64,000 nucleotides of DNA, taken from assembly GCA_044224315.1 (NCBI GenBank), contig JBGAKR010000003.1, positions 62,001 through 126,000 on the forward strand, written 5' to 3'. The notes beneath the pieces are model-generated. The model was not told the DNA's origin and did no database searches. It saw nothing but the letters and a program-made list of their open reading frames with translations. This document shows, piece after piece, positions 9,901-17,496 of this stretch. The position numbers and the translations under genes are program-made. The number at the start of each line of letters is the position of its first letter. The stretch's first letter is position 1. This DNA comes from JAGXTF01 sp044224315 (GTDB lineage: Bacteria; Bacteroidota; Bacteroidia; NS11-12g; UBA955).

Positions 9901-10021
9901 CGAGGAAAAAATTCTGAAGTTGCAACAGAAGAAAACTTTACTGGCCGAAAGTATTATCCCCGATGAGGATACAGTGCTTACAACGCTGGATTTGACCGAA
10001 TTGGAAGACTTACTTGCATAA
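6977..10021 (+). CDS. SNF2-family DNA helicase/translocase
   Basis: Large (1014-residue) SWI2/SNF2 ATPase. The first ~500 residues are a bacterial SNF2-associated N-terminal region with no recognised catalytic motif. The helicase core follows: motif I DDMGLGKT near residue 521, motif II DESQ near 675 (instead of DEAH), motif III LALTGTP, the SNF2 block FVLRRTKKQ, then the C-terminal lobe with GNSGINLTAADYVFLADPWW and the arginine-finger motif QAEDRAHRIGQ near 950. An acidic insertion (ESDEDENDF) sits between motifs I and Ia. Likely role is ATP-driven remodelling of DNA-protein complexes in transcription or repair; the exact target is unknown. It precedes ung, possibly by chance. Confidence 0.9.
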   Translation: MMEVTNTKPFDVVFTFVKHPYFGMVVEANAVQLLANGEYSLTYQRIREKTAAYFSLNAEQTEAVKLIEEFEAEAIMKKFYKGNKRIRTTEFFLKHYDAELHKKVRELIEKRLAKIMELIRNYPLFVAGRAGEASDTRITYNDEPATVLFHFRRDETGTNYFATIKQQDQKIDFYQNNSEILTSKPAWLLTTKGLYHFGKFVDGNKIRPFLNKKYIHVEPRSEEVYMEKFVKPLLENHDVYAVGFDIITEQFHADPILRLMKGFDSKLYVGLFFKYGNWIFPYHVNKRVNVSLDIKENQYLFHRIRRSYNWENEKISALKEMGLENAEGSLFQLSGSEKSFELLEWMNRNAEPLRRAGFRLEQESSDVTYFLGEVSLDVQVRKDNDWFDVQAVVRFGTFQIPFIRLRKHILERKREFILPDGSVAVLPEEWFTRFGRIAHLGEVEGESFRLKNMHFSLLDDISEYVEEDEKIAPGWEGLLVAGSIPEYELPEGLNAELRHYQAEGYSWMRFLMEHNIGPLLADDMGLGKTLQTLAVLQFLADKRQKLVQENLLQSVKKPAKTNADPNSPHKVQLNLFDTTVAAEITVESDEDENDFNPLHRISGPSLVVAPKSLLYNWQAEARKFAPGLNVVIYGGMMRHRQLAHFDSADIVITSYGTMRNDVDELSRINFSCVVLDESQAIKNPASLTARSLHRIKSDYRLALTGTPIENTLLDIWSQMDFLNPGLLGTYSYFEKQFIKPIEKNTNEQRAAELKKILDPFVLRRTKKQVASELPEKIEKVHYCEMSEEQAEIYEKVKSQYRNEILEHVQQVGIARSRLKIFNGLMHLRQLALNPALKDEEYSGKSGKDEEIHHMLLRALEGGHKVLLFSQFVSYLHIYREILESEGIEYAYLDGSMDSKQRSNAIDKFQSNSNVKVFLLSLRAGNSGINLTAADYVFLADPWWNPFTMRQAEDRAHRIGQNRTVFSYKFITKNTIEEKILKLQQKKTLLAESIIPDEDTVLTTLDLTELEDLLA

Positions 10022-10116
10022 TTGAAATTTATTTTTTTCAAAAAAATTTGTTGCAACACTTGTAATACCGAAATAAAGACCTCAACTTTGTTTGCTTATT
10101 TATAGGAGCAAACTAT

Positions 10117-10857
10117 ATGGCGAATGATTACCAGGATGAAAAACCGGTAAAGATTGAAGAAGGCTGGTATGAGGTTTTGAAAGATGAATTTGAAAAACCC
10201 TATTTCGGTTATTTGAAGCAGTTTTTACTGAAGGAGAGACAGGCTGGATATGTAATTTATCCTCCAGGCTCGCGAATTTTTGCCGCATTTGATCACACCC
10301 CATTCGATAAGGTGAAATGCGTAATTGTAGGGCAAGATCCCTATCATGGTCCAAGACAGGCAAATGGACTGTGTTTTTCTGTGAATGATGGACAGAAAAA
10401 ACCACCAAGTTTGGTAAACATTTTCCGCGAACTGAACAATGATTTGGGATATCCCGTACCATATTCAGGCAATCTGGAAAAATGGGCACATGAAGGCGTA
10501 TTGCTTTTGAATACCATTTTAACTGTGCGCGCGGGTCAGCCCAAAAGCCACCATGGCCACGGTTGGGAAGAGTTTACTGCTCATGCCATTGAACAACTTT
10601 CCCTTCAAAAAGACCATTTGGTGTTTATTCTTTGGGGCCGCGAAGCCCAGGAAAAGGAAGAATTGATTGATCCTTATAAACATTTGGTGCTTAAATCGCA
10701 TCACCCAAGTCCGTATTCCGCGGATAAAGGTTTCTTTGGCAATCACCACTTCTCCCGTACCAACGACTGGCTGGTAGACCACGGAATGGAGCCTATCAAC
10801 TGGAATCTGGTTGACGGTGTTTCTGAACCCGAATACGCAGAAGAATACGAGTTTTAA
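10117..10857 (+). CDS. ung: Uracil-DNA glycosylase, family 1
   Basis: Base-excision repair enzyme that removes uracil from DNA. The water-activating motif GQDPYHGP is near residue 71, the uracil-binding region reads QANGLCFSV, and the DNA-intercalation loop is HPSPYSADKGFFGNHHFS near residue 195; all key residues are present. 246 residues, slightly longer than the usual ~225, with an extra acidic C-terminal tail (EPEYAEEYEF). Unusually for this window the ATG is preceded by a Shine-Dalgarno-like AGGAG (10104-10108) at good spacing. A terminator-like hairpin follows. Confidence 0.95.
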   Translation: MANDYQDEKPVKIEEGWYEVLKDEFEKPYFGYLKQFLLKERQAGYVIYPPGSRIFAAFDHTPFDKVKCVIVGQDPYHGPRQANGLCFSVNDGQKKPPSLVNIFRELNNDLGYPVPYSGNLEKWAHEGVLLLNTILTVRAGQPKSHHGHGWEEFTAHAIEQLSLQKDHLVFILWGREAQEKEELIDPYKHLVLKSHHPSPYSADKGFFGNHHFSRTNDWLVDHGMEPINWNLVDGVSEPEYAEEYEF

Positions 10858-10878
10858 AATCCAACCGGATTTCACACG

Positions 10879-10930
10879 TTCCCACAATTGTGCATATGTT
10901 TCATAAACAATGCCGGTTGTGGGAATTTTA
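10879..10930 (+). terminator. Hairpin with T-rich tail between ung and ftsE
   Basis: TTCCCACAA (10879-10887) pairs with TTGTGGGAA (10917-10925) across a 29-nt loop, followed by TTTTATTTT. AACCGG (10863) and CCGGTT (10913) could pair instead, so two structures compete. Terminator of ung or leader structure of the next gene. Confidence 0.5.
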
Positions 10931-10941
10931 TTTTGCATGCA

Positions 10942-11649
10942 ATGGAAAACCCCATTCAATTATCGGCTGCTACCATTGTTCAGGGTAGAATACCTGTGCT
11001 TACCGGTATAGACCTGAAAGTTAGCAAAGGCGAGTTTGCCTTTTTGGTTGGTCGCACAGGTTCGGGAAAATCATCGCTGCTAAAAACCCTGTATGGCGAA
11101 TTGCCGCTGGCGGAGGGCAGTGGTAATGTGGGTGAATTTGCCCTGCATACCCTTAAAAGCAGGCAGATTCCTCAGTTGCGCCGGCATATTGGCATTGTTT
11201 TCCAGGATTTTCAGCTACTTACCGATCGCAATGTAATGGACAACCTATTGTTTGTGCTGCGTGCTACCGGATGGAAGAATAAGGATGATATGTATGCAAG
11301 GGCCCACGAAGTGCTTAAAAAGGTGGGTTTGCAAACCAAAGATTATAAAATACCCGCCGAATTAAGCGGGGGCGAACAACAAAGACTGGTTATTGCGAGG
11401 GCGCTGCTCAATAAGCCCGACGTTATTCTGGCCGATGAGCCCACAGGTAATCTCGACCCTGAGGTAAGTGATGAGGTAATGGAATTGCTGCAGAATATTT
11501 GCAAAGAAGGAACAGCGGTTTTAATGGCTACCCACGATTACCGTTTGATTGAAAAATATGGAGGAACTATATTCCGTGTTTCCAACGGCAGGGTTGAAAA
11601 AATAGATAACCTGGGCAATCTTACGCGCAATGTTAGCGGCGCCGAATAA
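10942..11649 (+). CDS. ftsE: FtsE-like ABC transporter ATPase
   Basis: Cytoplasmic ATPase of 235 residues. Walker A is GRTGSGKSS near residue 36, the Q-loop is FQDFQLL, the signature LSGGEQQR, Walker B ILADEPTGNLD, and the switch His is in ATHDYRL. Short length, the IGIVFQDFQLL segment and EPTGNLD are typical of FtsE, which with FtsX controls peptidoglycan hydrolases at division; LolD/MacB-type ATPases look similar. No ftsX lies next to it, so the name is by resemblance. ATG at 10942 gives a normal N-terminus; an in-frame TTG at 10888 lies inside the hairpin. Overlaps the convergent membrane gene by 17 bp. Confidence 0.8.
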   Translation: MENPIQLSAATIVQGRIPVLTGIDLKVSKGEFAFLVGRTGSGKSSLLKTLYGELPLAEGSGNVGEFALHTLKSRQIPQLRRHIGIVFQDFQLLTDRNVMDNLLFVLRATGWKNKDDMYARAHEVLKKVGLQTKDYKIPAELSGGEQQRLVIARALLNKPDVILADEPTGNLDPEVSDEVMELLQNICKEGTAVLMATHDYRLIEKYGGTIFRVSNGRVEKIDNLGNLTRNVSGAE

Positions 11650-13114
11650 TACGGTGTATAATAACCTTTCCATAAAAACATTGGAACGAGTCCATAGGTT
11701 CGTACTGATATCGGCTAAAAAATCGCCTGTTTTTATCCCCATTTAAAATGCTTTTGCGCGAGGTGGGTGATGGAAAATCAATACAATCTGTATAAACATT
11801 GTATTTGTTTTCTAACCAAAAATCAATCTTGCTTTCGAGATAACGCCAGTTTTGTTCTTCAATGTCTGCTGGTGATTTTTCAAATGGGTTGTTTGTATAT
11901 CCAAAATCATCAATATTGCTGTCTAAACTTGTGTAAACATCTTTATACTGGCAATAATTTTGAATGTAAATTTTATTATGGGATATATATCTACCCTTGT
12001 ATTTTTCTTGGATTCGCACTTGCGCATCCAGATTTTCAAAGTTTAACATATTGGCTGGAACAATCGCAGTTGTCATATTCCATATAAACATGCCTGCAGC
12101 TGCAAAATAGATTACCTTATCCTTTATATTCCATACACTGGCTATAATCAATGCCAGTAGCAGGGGTATCATTACCATAAACTCTGCATTGCCTACCGAA
12201 TACCAGGCAAAAAGCATCTGAAAAATAAATGCCCAGATGAGGGTTGTTCGCATAAGGCCAAAGGCCTTATAATTTGGAATTTTTTCTAATTTGCTTAGGG
12301 TTTTTAGTTTATAATAGCCAGAGATTCCTATAAGAAAAATGGCAATGATTATTCCCAATTTAACCAGAAAATAATGTTGCCACAGCAAAGCTACATTTCC
12401 GTGAATTTGAAAAAAAGAACGTATAAAATTAATGCCGGTAAATTTAAAATTATCCATGCCAGGCATTAATTGCACAGTTTCTGAACCCAAATCACCTTTC
12501 AAAAAATCAATTAAACTTTTGTTATCCAAAACTGCAAAAAAGAAATAAATGCCTAATAATAAAAAAAGTATAGTGATTGGAATAAGTATGATTCGTATGT
12601 GAAAACCTTTTTTCAGCACCAAAGCAAGGCTGGCGGCCAAAAACCACAATAGATGGATTTGATGAAAAAGAATGGCAATACCCATGAATGTAAAGGCCAT
12701 AATAAGTCGGGGATAATTGCGGGTATATTCAGAAAAAAGCAAAAAATAAGTACCCAATAAAGAGAAGTAAATAGGGATGATATAGGTTTCGTTTTCTGTG
12801 GCAAAGCGCATAAAACCATGGGCACTAGCTATAAACAGCACCCAGGCAATTGGATTGGGATTATTTATTTTAACCAGTATTTTTTTAGCAATAAATAGTA
12901 TTAATCCAGCTATAATTGCATTGATAATTTTGAATATAACCAGAGAATGTATGAATAAACTTATAAAATCATATAGTAAATGATGGGGACCAATATTAGC
13001 GTTAAAACTTGCGTACCCATAGGCATCGCTGCTGCTATTTGCTGTAGGAAAAAGCAAATAAATAACAGTAAAAAATACAATCAATTGGTTTGATATGCGA
13101 TTTTGATTTTCCAA
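11633..13114 (-). CDS. Polytopic membrane protein, GT-C glycosyltransferase-like
   Basis: A 493-residue protein with about ten hydrophobic helices over residues 10-370 and a hydrophilic C-terminal ~110 residues. An early Asp/Asn-bearing loop (SSSDAYGYASFNANIG) after the first helix and ENETYIIP in a later loop resemble lipid-linked-sugar GT-C transferases, but no diagnostic motif is clear. It begins with TTG 5 bp after the stop of the upstream lipoprotein gene, so the two are co-transcribed. AT-richer than its neighbours. The function is an inference from topology. Confidence 0.55.
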   Translation of the reverse strand: MENQNRISNQLIVFFTVIYLLFPTANSSSDAYGYASFNANIGPHHLLYDFISLFIHSLVIFKIINAIIAGLILFIAKKILVKINNPNPIAWVLFIASAHGFMRFATENETYIIPIYFSLLGTYFLLFSEYTRNYPRLIMAFTFMGIAILFHQIHLLWFLAASLALVLKKGFHIRIILIPITILFLLLGIYFFFAVLDNKSLIDFLKGDLGSETVQLMPGMDNFKFTGINFIRSFFQIHGNVALLWQHYFLVKLGIIIAIFLIGISGYYKLKTLSKLEKIPNYKAFGLMRTTLIWAFIFQMLFAWYSVGNAEFMVMIPLLLALIIASVWNIKDKVIYFAAAGMFIWNMTTAIVPANMLNFENLDAQVRIQEKYKGRYISHNKIYIQNYCQYKDVYTSLDSNIDDFGYTNNPFEKSPADIEEQNWRYLESKIDFWLENKYNVYTDCIDFPSPTSRKSILNGDKNRRFFSRYQYEPMDSFQCFYGKVIIHRIIRRR

Positions 13115-13119
13115 AAAAA

Positions 13120-13968
13120 TTATTCTGTTGATTTACTAAAAATATTTTGTGCACTGCTCACTGGTATCTTTTGGTATCGCGCATATGCATTAACTGCAGC
13201 CATTCGTATTTTTTCATTACTCTCCCTTTTTATCCAGCTCTGCAAGGCATCATGCAAGGAGTAAGCCTCTGGGCACATCAAACTGCTGGTGAGTAAAATG
13301 GGTTGCACACCCTGCAATATAAGCCTTTCATAAAAGTACGAATTACTCAAACAGCAAATAGCCATGGCTTGTTGAGGGTGTTTTGGGGTTTCGCTAAATG
13401 GTATATTCATGTCCATAAGTCCGTTGTGGCCGGTAAACACCACCAACTGGGCCGAAGCGTAAAGGTAAAGTTTTTGTGCTGGTGCAAGGGTAATGCTGTC
13501 AGTAAGTTTTTGTTCCAAACTCAGGGTATAGTCTACCAGGCAGCGTTCCATATTGCGCCCGCGATACCCATCTATTACCAAATACACATTGCTATCACGA
13601 TGTTTATACACCAGCCTTTCCATGCGAATCGAATCGGGGGTGTGGCCGCTTTTTTGAATCAATTTCCAAAATGCCGATTTATTGAAATAAGTGCGATTGC
13701 CATAGCCGCAGCCCCAGTACAAATTATTGTTGGGGTCATCTCCATTGCCAATGATACGTCCTACTTTTACAATTCCCTGATAGTCATTGTCGCACAAAGC
13801 GGTGAAGACATGAATTAACCTGCAATTGTTTTGTGGCACAGACGCGATTACGGTAGCGCCTGAATCCTGCACGCGTAGTTGATTTTTTGTACCTGAAGTA
13901 TTACAGCTTGCAACTGCCGGTAAAACCCATAACAAGAAGATTGAAGTGCGCATAAAATTCATTTGCAT
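13120..13968 (-). CDS. Lipoprotein of unknown function
   Basis: A 282-residue protein with a short lipoprotein signal ending in the lipobox VASC. The mature part contains several cysteines (for example CGYGNRTYF and MAICCLSN) and a C-terminal helical region, with no recognised domain. Three ATGs (13968, 13962, 13953) could start it; the frame is open further upstream but would run antisense through cca, so 13968 is chosen. A near-consensus -7 box (TATTATTG) ends 2 nt before that ATG. Co-transcribed with the membrane protein downstream, suggesting a joint cell-envelope job. Confidence 0.6.
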   Translation of the reverse strand: MQMNFMRTSIFLLWVLPAVASCNTSGTKNQLRVQDSGATVIASVPQNNCRLIHVFTALCDNDYQGIVKVGRIIGNGDDPNNNLYWGCGYGNRTYFNKSAFWKLIQKSGHTPDSIRMERLVYKHRDSNVYLVIDGYRGRNMERCLVDYTLSLEQKLTDSITLAPAQKLYLYASAQLVVFTGHNGLMDMNIPFSETPKHPQQAMAICCLSNSYFYERLILQGVQPILLTSSLMCPEAYSLHDALQSWIKRESNEKIRMAAVNAYARYQKIPVSSAQNIFSKSTE

Positions 13969-14003
13969 TGCAATAATAAACGCAGAAACAGATAAACTCT
14001 TTT

Positions 14004-15446
14004 GTGAATGTGAAATTTCCAAGGGAATTTCGCAGTGTGATTCCGGCTTCTGATATACATATTGTAAATCTGCTGAAACAAACCGCTTTAGCCACGCAAA
14101 CCCAGGCCTGGATTGTGGGTGGCTATGTGCGCGACCTGGTTTTAAAGCGAGATACCAAGGATATAGATGTAGTGGTTTTAGGCAGCGGAATCGACTTTGC
14201 CCGCACCTTTGCTTCATCCATATCAGCCGAAAAACATGTGTCGTACTTTAAAAATTTTGGCACAGCCCAGGTAAAAACCGGCGAATGGATTATCGAATTT
14301 ATCGGGGCCCGAAAAGAAAGTTATCAGCGCGACTCGCGAAAACCTCTGGTAGAAAACGGAAGCCTTGAAGATGATCAGAATCGACGCGATTTTACCATCA
14401 ATGCTATGTACCTGAGCCTTAATCAAGGTGATAATGGCGGTTTGATTGACCCTTTCAACGGAATGCAGGATATTCAGGATCAAATTATCCGCACACCCTT
14501 GGATCCGAATATCACTTTTAGCGATGATCCGCTTCGAATGTTGAGGGCTATAAGGTTTGCCACACGCCTGGGTTTTACAATCGAACCCAATGTTTTTGAA
14601 AGTATTAAAACCAATGCCGGCAGAATTGAAATCGTTTCGCAGGAAAGAATTACCGATGAATTAAATGGCATAATTATGTGCAAGCAGCCAGGCCGTGGGT
14701 TTGAAATGCTTTTCGATACCGGTTTGCTTCAAATTATTTTTCCAGAGCTGGCGGCCATGCAAGGTGTTGAAACCCGACAGGGTAAGAGCCATAAGGATAA
14801 TTTTTATCATACCCTTCAGGTGCTCAACCAGCTTTGCGAATTGAGTGATGACTTATGGCTTCGATGGGCGGCCATTTTGCACGATATTGCCAAACCCGCC
14901 ACCAAACGATTTGAACCTGGTGTGGGCTGGACTTTTCATGGCCATGAGGACCGTGGCTCGCGCATGGTAAAACAGATTTTCAGACGCATGCGACTGCCCC
15001 TGGATGAAAAAATGCGCTATGTAGAAAAACTGGTGGCCCTGCATCTTCGTCCCATAGTGCTGGGGCAGGATATAGTTACCGATAGCGCAGTGCGGCGCCT
15101 GATTTTTGAAGCCGGCGATGCCCTGGATGCATTAATGAAACTTTGCCGTGCAGATATTACCAGTAAAAATGAAGCTAAAGTGGCCCGACATATCCGAAAT
15201 CTGGGAAAAGTGCAGGAAAAAATTGATGACCTAATGGAACGCGATAAACTTCGCACCTGGCAACCTGTGATTACGGGTAATCATATCATGGAACTTTTTG
15301 TAATTAAGGATCCAAGACAAATAGGCCAGGTAAAGGATACAGTTCGCGAAGCTATACTGGAAGGGGAGGTGCCCAATGAAATCGGACCTGCCATTGCTTT
15401 TGCAAAAGAAACTGGAATGAAACTGGGCCTGGAGCTAAAAGCTTAA
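14004..15446 (+). CDS. cca: CCA tRNA nucleotidyltransferase with HD domain
   Basis: Adds or repairs the 3'-CCA end of tRNA in the cytoplasm. 480 residues. The nucleotidyltransferase head has GGYVRD near residue 38 and the metal-binding DIDVVV; RRDFTINAMY near residue 126 and DPLRMLRAIRFATRLGF are the poly(A)polymerase/CCA signatures. A C-terminal HD domain has ILHDIAKP near 291 and HGHEDRGS, likely a phosphohydrolase. The GTG start at 14004 is the first in-frame codon before the conserved part. Class II family is certain; CCA rather than poly(A) polymerase is the usual call in this phylum. Confidence 0.9.
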   Translation: MNVKFPREFRSVIPASDIHIVNLLKQTALATQTQAWIVGGYVRDLVLKRDTKDIDVVVLGSGIDFARTFASSISAEKHVSYFKNFGTAQVKTGEWIIEFIGARKESYQRDSRKPLVENGSLEDDQNRRDFTINAMYLSLNQGDNGGLIDPFNGMQDIQDQIIRTPLDPNITFSDDPLRMLRAIRFATRLGFTIEPNVFESIKTNAGRIEIVSQERITDELNGIIMCKQPGRGFEMLFDTGLLQIIFPELAAMQGVETRQGKSHKDNFYHTLQVLNQLCELSDDLWLRWAAILHDIAKPATKRFEPGVGWTFHGHEDRGSRMVKQIFRRMRLPLDEKMRYVEKLVALHLRPIVLGQDIVTDSAVRRLIFEAGDALDALMKLCRADITSKNEAKVARHIRNLGKVQEKIDDLMERDKLRTWQPVITGNHIMELFVIKDPRQIGQVKDTVREAILEGEVPNEIGPAIAFAKETGMKLGLELKA

Positions 15447-15458
15447 TTTCTGAGTTGC

Positions 15459-15488
15459 TTGTTTTTTTGTTGCCAATAAATACATTTG
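15459..15488 (+). promoter_or_regulatory. Promoter: TTG-N19-TACATTTG
   Basis: -33 TTG at 15459-15461, 19-bp spacer, exact -7 box TACATTTG at 15481-15488, ending 4 nt before the ATG at 15493. Full consensus spacing makes this a strong candidate, and implies a leaderless transcript. Confidence 0.65.
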
Positions 15489-15492
15489 TTGC

Positions 15493-16431
15493 ATGAAAAC
15501 ATTTTTAAAATTGATTTTGGTTGTGGGTGTTGGGTGTAATTTTCATCATATTTTCAGCCAGAACAGCGGTGTTGAAAGAATAGTTCAATTGGTAAATGAA
15601 GAGAACTATGAAAAAGCCGGCAAAGTAATTGACAGTTTGATTAAAAAGAATCCAAAGCGGGCCAGTTATTATTGTATCAAATACAAATATTTATTCCGAA
15701 TCGGGCAAATTAAAAAGGCACAGGATTTTATGGCAAAAACCATCAGGAAAATGCCCGATAGCGCAGTTTTGTATAATACCAGAGGCATTTATATGGATAA
15801 AATTGGAGTAAAAGAACAGGCAATGTTCGATTTTAAGAAAGCCTTGGAATTGGCGAAAACCGATGATGAGAAATCAATGGCACTTACCAATGTTGGCAGT
15901 CAATACCTCAAATTCCGTCAATTTGATTCAGCTTATGCTGTATTGCAGGAATCGGTAAGATTAGATTCAACCAATACTGGTGCGTGGAACAACCTGGCCA
16001 TTGTGTGCGATGAACTGAAGAAAAATGAAGAAGTAATGGTATGCCTGAATAAAGTGATTCAAATTGATTCGAATTTTATAGCTGGATATGTGAATATTGG
16101 CTTCAGGTATCAAAACATGGGCGAGTATGCAAAATCCATTGAATATTTTAATAAAGCACTGGCTTTAAGTGAGGATGAACCCTATGCTTACAGCAATCGC
16201 AGTTTTAGTAGGTTTAAGCTCAACGATTTAGCAGGTGCTCTTATGGATATTAATAAATCGATTGAGCTCAATCCTATGAATTCCTGGGCTTTTAAAATTC
16301 GGGCACTTATCAATTTTAAACTCAACAATAGGGCTGAGGCTTGTGAGGATCTAGCCAAAGCAGCGAGGCTTGGATATACGGCACAATATGGATCTGAAGT
16401 GGATGATTTAATCAAATCCAATTGCAGATAA
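15493..16431 (+). CDS. Exported tetratricopeptide-repeat protein
   Basis: A 312-residue protein with a signal peptide (about residues 1-23, ending IFSQ) and consecutive TPR helix pairs from about residue 30 to the end; clear units include AWNNLAIVCDELKKNEEVM, GYVNIGFRYQNMGEYAKSIE and PYAYSNRSFSRFKLNDLAGA. TPRs bind protein partners, so it is probably a periplasmic scaffold. No catalytic domain and no T9SS sorting domain. Own promoter at 15459. Specific role unknown. Confidence 0.82.
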   Translation: MKTFLKLILVVGVGCNFHHIFSQNSGVERIVQLVNEENYEKAGKVIDSLIKKNPKRASYYCIKYKYLFRIGQIKKAQDFMAKTIRKMPDSAVLYNTRGIYMDKIGVKEQAMFDFKKALELAKTDDEKSMALTNVGSQYLKFRQFDSAYAVLQESVRLDSTNTGAWNNLAIVCDELKKNEEVMVCLNKVIQIDSNFIAGYVNIGFRYQNMGEYAKSIEYFNKALALSEDEPYAYSNRSFSRFKLNDLAGALMDINKSIELNPMNSWAFKIRALINFKLNNRAEACEDLAKAARLGYTAQYGSEVDDLIKSNCR

Positions 16432-16436
16432 GCCTG

Positions 16437-16844
16437 TTAAATCTGCTCTCTGAATCCGTCCTTTATTTCCGAGTCGGGTACAAAATTGCAAGCAGCTTCG
16501 GCTTCAGTATTTAATTCCTTCAATGTTAAATGATCCGAAACGGTGGTTTGCAGCCATACTTCTCCACTTTTTCGCAGTACCTGTGCATGCAATCCAAATT
16601 GGTTTTCGAAGACTGATTCCAATTCAGCAACAGTCATATTTTTAAGCAGTTCAAATTCACCAATTTTATGCGGATTTCCGGCTTCATTTATCGTTAAACT
16701 TAAGGGCAACTTGTCGGCTTTTGAGTTGGCTTTACCGGGTTGGTGACTGTTAGCGAAAAAAGCAATTTGAAGGAAGGGAAATTGCAAATTAAATGCCTGA
16801 TGAATTTCGCGCAAAAGGGTGTGATTGTTTATTTTGATAATCAT
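16437..16844 (-). CDS. Conserved protein of unknown function
   Basis: A 135-residue cytoplasmic protein, alpha/beta in character, of a type I recall as widespread in Bacteroidota and always uncharacterised. Conserved-looking pieces are MTVAELESVFENQFGLHAQV and RKSGEVWLQTTVSDHLTLKE. No signal peptide or membrane helix. An upstream TTG at 16850 is possible, but the ATG at 16844 is preferred. It ends 5 bp from the convergent TPR gene stop. Confidence 0.65.
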   Translation of the reverse strand: MIIKINNHTLLREIHQAFNLQFPFLQIAFFANSHQPGKANSKADKLPLSLTINEAGNPHKIGEFELLKNMTVAELESVFENQFGLHAQVLRKSGEVWLQTTVSDHLTLKELNTEAEAACNFVPDSEIKDGFREQI

Positions 16845-16961
16845 GTTCAACGAAGCTAGGGCATATTAATTGGTTGGGATGTGACACTTATTACACAGCG
16901 GTTAAACAGTGGATTTATTCGATTGAAAATTGAAATTTACAGAATTAAAAAGCATAAAAAA

Positions 16962-16987
16962 ACCCGGAAGATTAAAACCTTCCGGGT
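16962..16987 (-). terminator. Rho-independent terminator of the CX3CH lipoprotein gene
   Basis: ACCCGGAAG (16962-16970) pairs with CTTCCGGGT (16979-16987), followed on the minus strand by a T run. Confidence 0.8.
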
Positions 16988-17007
16988 CGCAATATTTTAA
17001 TTGTCGA

Positions 17008-17391
17008 TTATTCAGGGCTGCCACCATCCACCCAGCACTGCAATATTTGCAATACAGAATCGGATAACTGGGGTGATTTTTTAGGCATTGGGTCAAATCC
17101 TTCCTGGTGACGAAGGCTGCCCATAAAACGTGCCTTTTTGCTTTCTGCCGAAACCAATGCATAGTTAGTTAATTCAATACCATCGGCTTTCCATTGGCTG
17201 CTGTGGCATTTATTTCCACATGCCTCGTCAATGATGGGTTTAACATTGGCGGTATAGGTTGGTGTGGTTTTGCAAGCAGTTTTGGATTTGCTGGTGCTAG
17301 TGCTGGCCGAAGTACCTTTTTTGCAGGTAGCAGCCATAGTCATAACGCCTATCATCATGGCGCCTAACAGATAAATGGTGTTTCTTTTCAT
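17008..17391 (-). CDS. Cytochrome-c-like lipoprotein with CX3CH motif
   Basis: A 127-residue lipoprotein: signal peptide ending AATC, then a Ser/Thr/Lys linker. It resembles the 1861-2178 cytochrome in plan, but the haem-like motif is CGNKCH, with three residues between the cysteines instead of two. FDPMPKKSP supplies a candidate distal Met. Either an unusual haem-c site or a degenerate, possibly metal-binding, version. An exact -7 box TACATTTG (minus strand, 17405-17412) precedes it with a short leader. Confidence 0.7.
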   Translation of the reverse strand: MKRNTIYLLGAMMIGVMTMAATCKKGTSASTSTSKSKTACKTTPTYTANVKPIIDEACGNKCHSSQWKADGIELTNYALVSAESKKARFMGSLRHQEGFDPMPKKSPQLSDSVLQILQCWVDGGSPE

Positions 17392-17496
17392 ATTGAATGG
17401 AATGCAAATGTAAATAATTGTTTAAACAAATAAAAGCCCCGAATCGAAAAGTTTAAACAAATTGTTGGGATAGATTGATTTCCAAATGGTTGTTGC

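Noticed and set aside
10888..10941. Upstream TTG start for the FtsE-like gene
   Set aside because: It would add 18 residues encoded by a hairpin; the ATG at 10942 gives the standard N-terminus.
13969..14217. N-terminal extension of the 13120-13968 lipoprotein
   Set aside because: It would run antisense through the conserved N-terminus of cca and would bury the lipoprotein signal.
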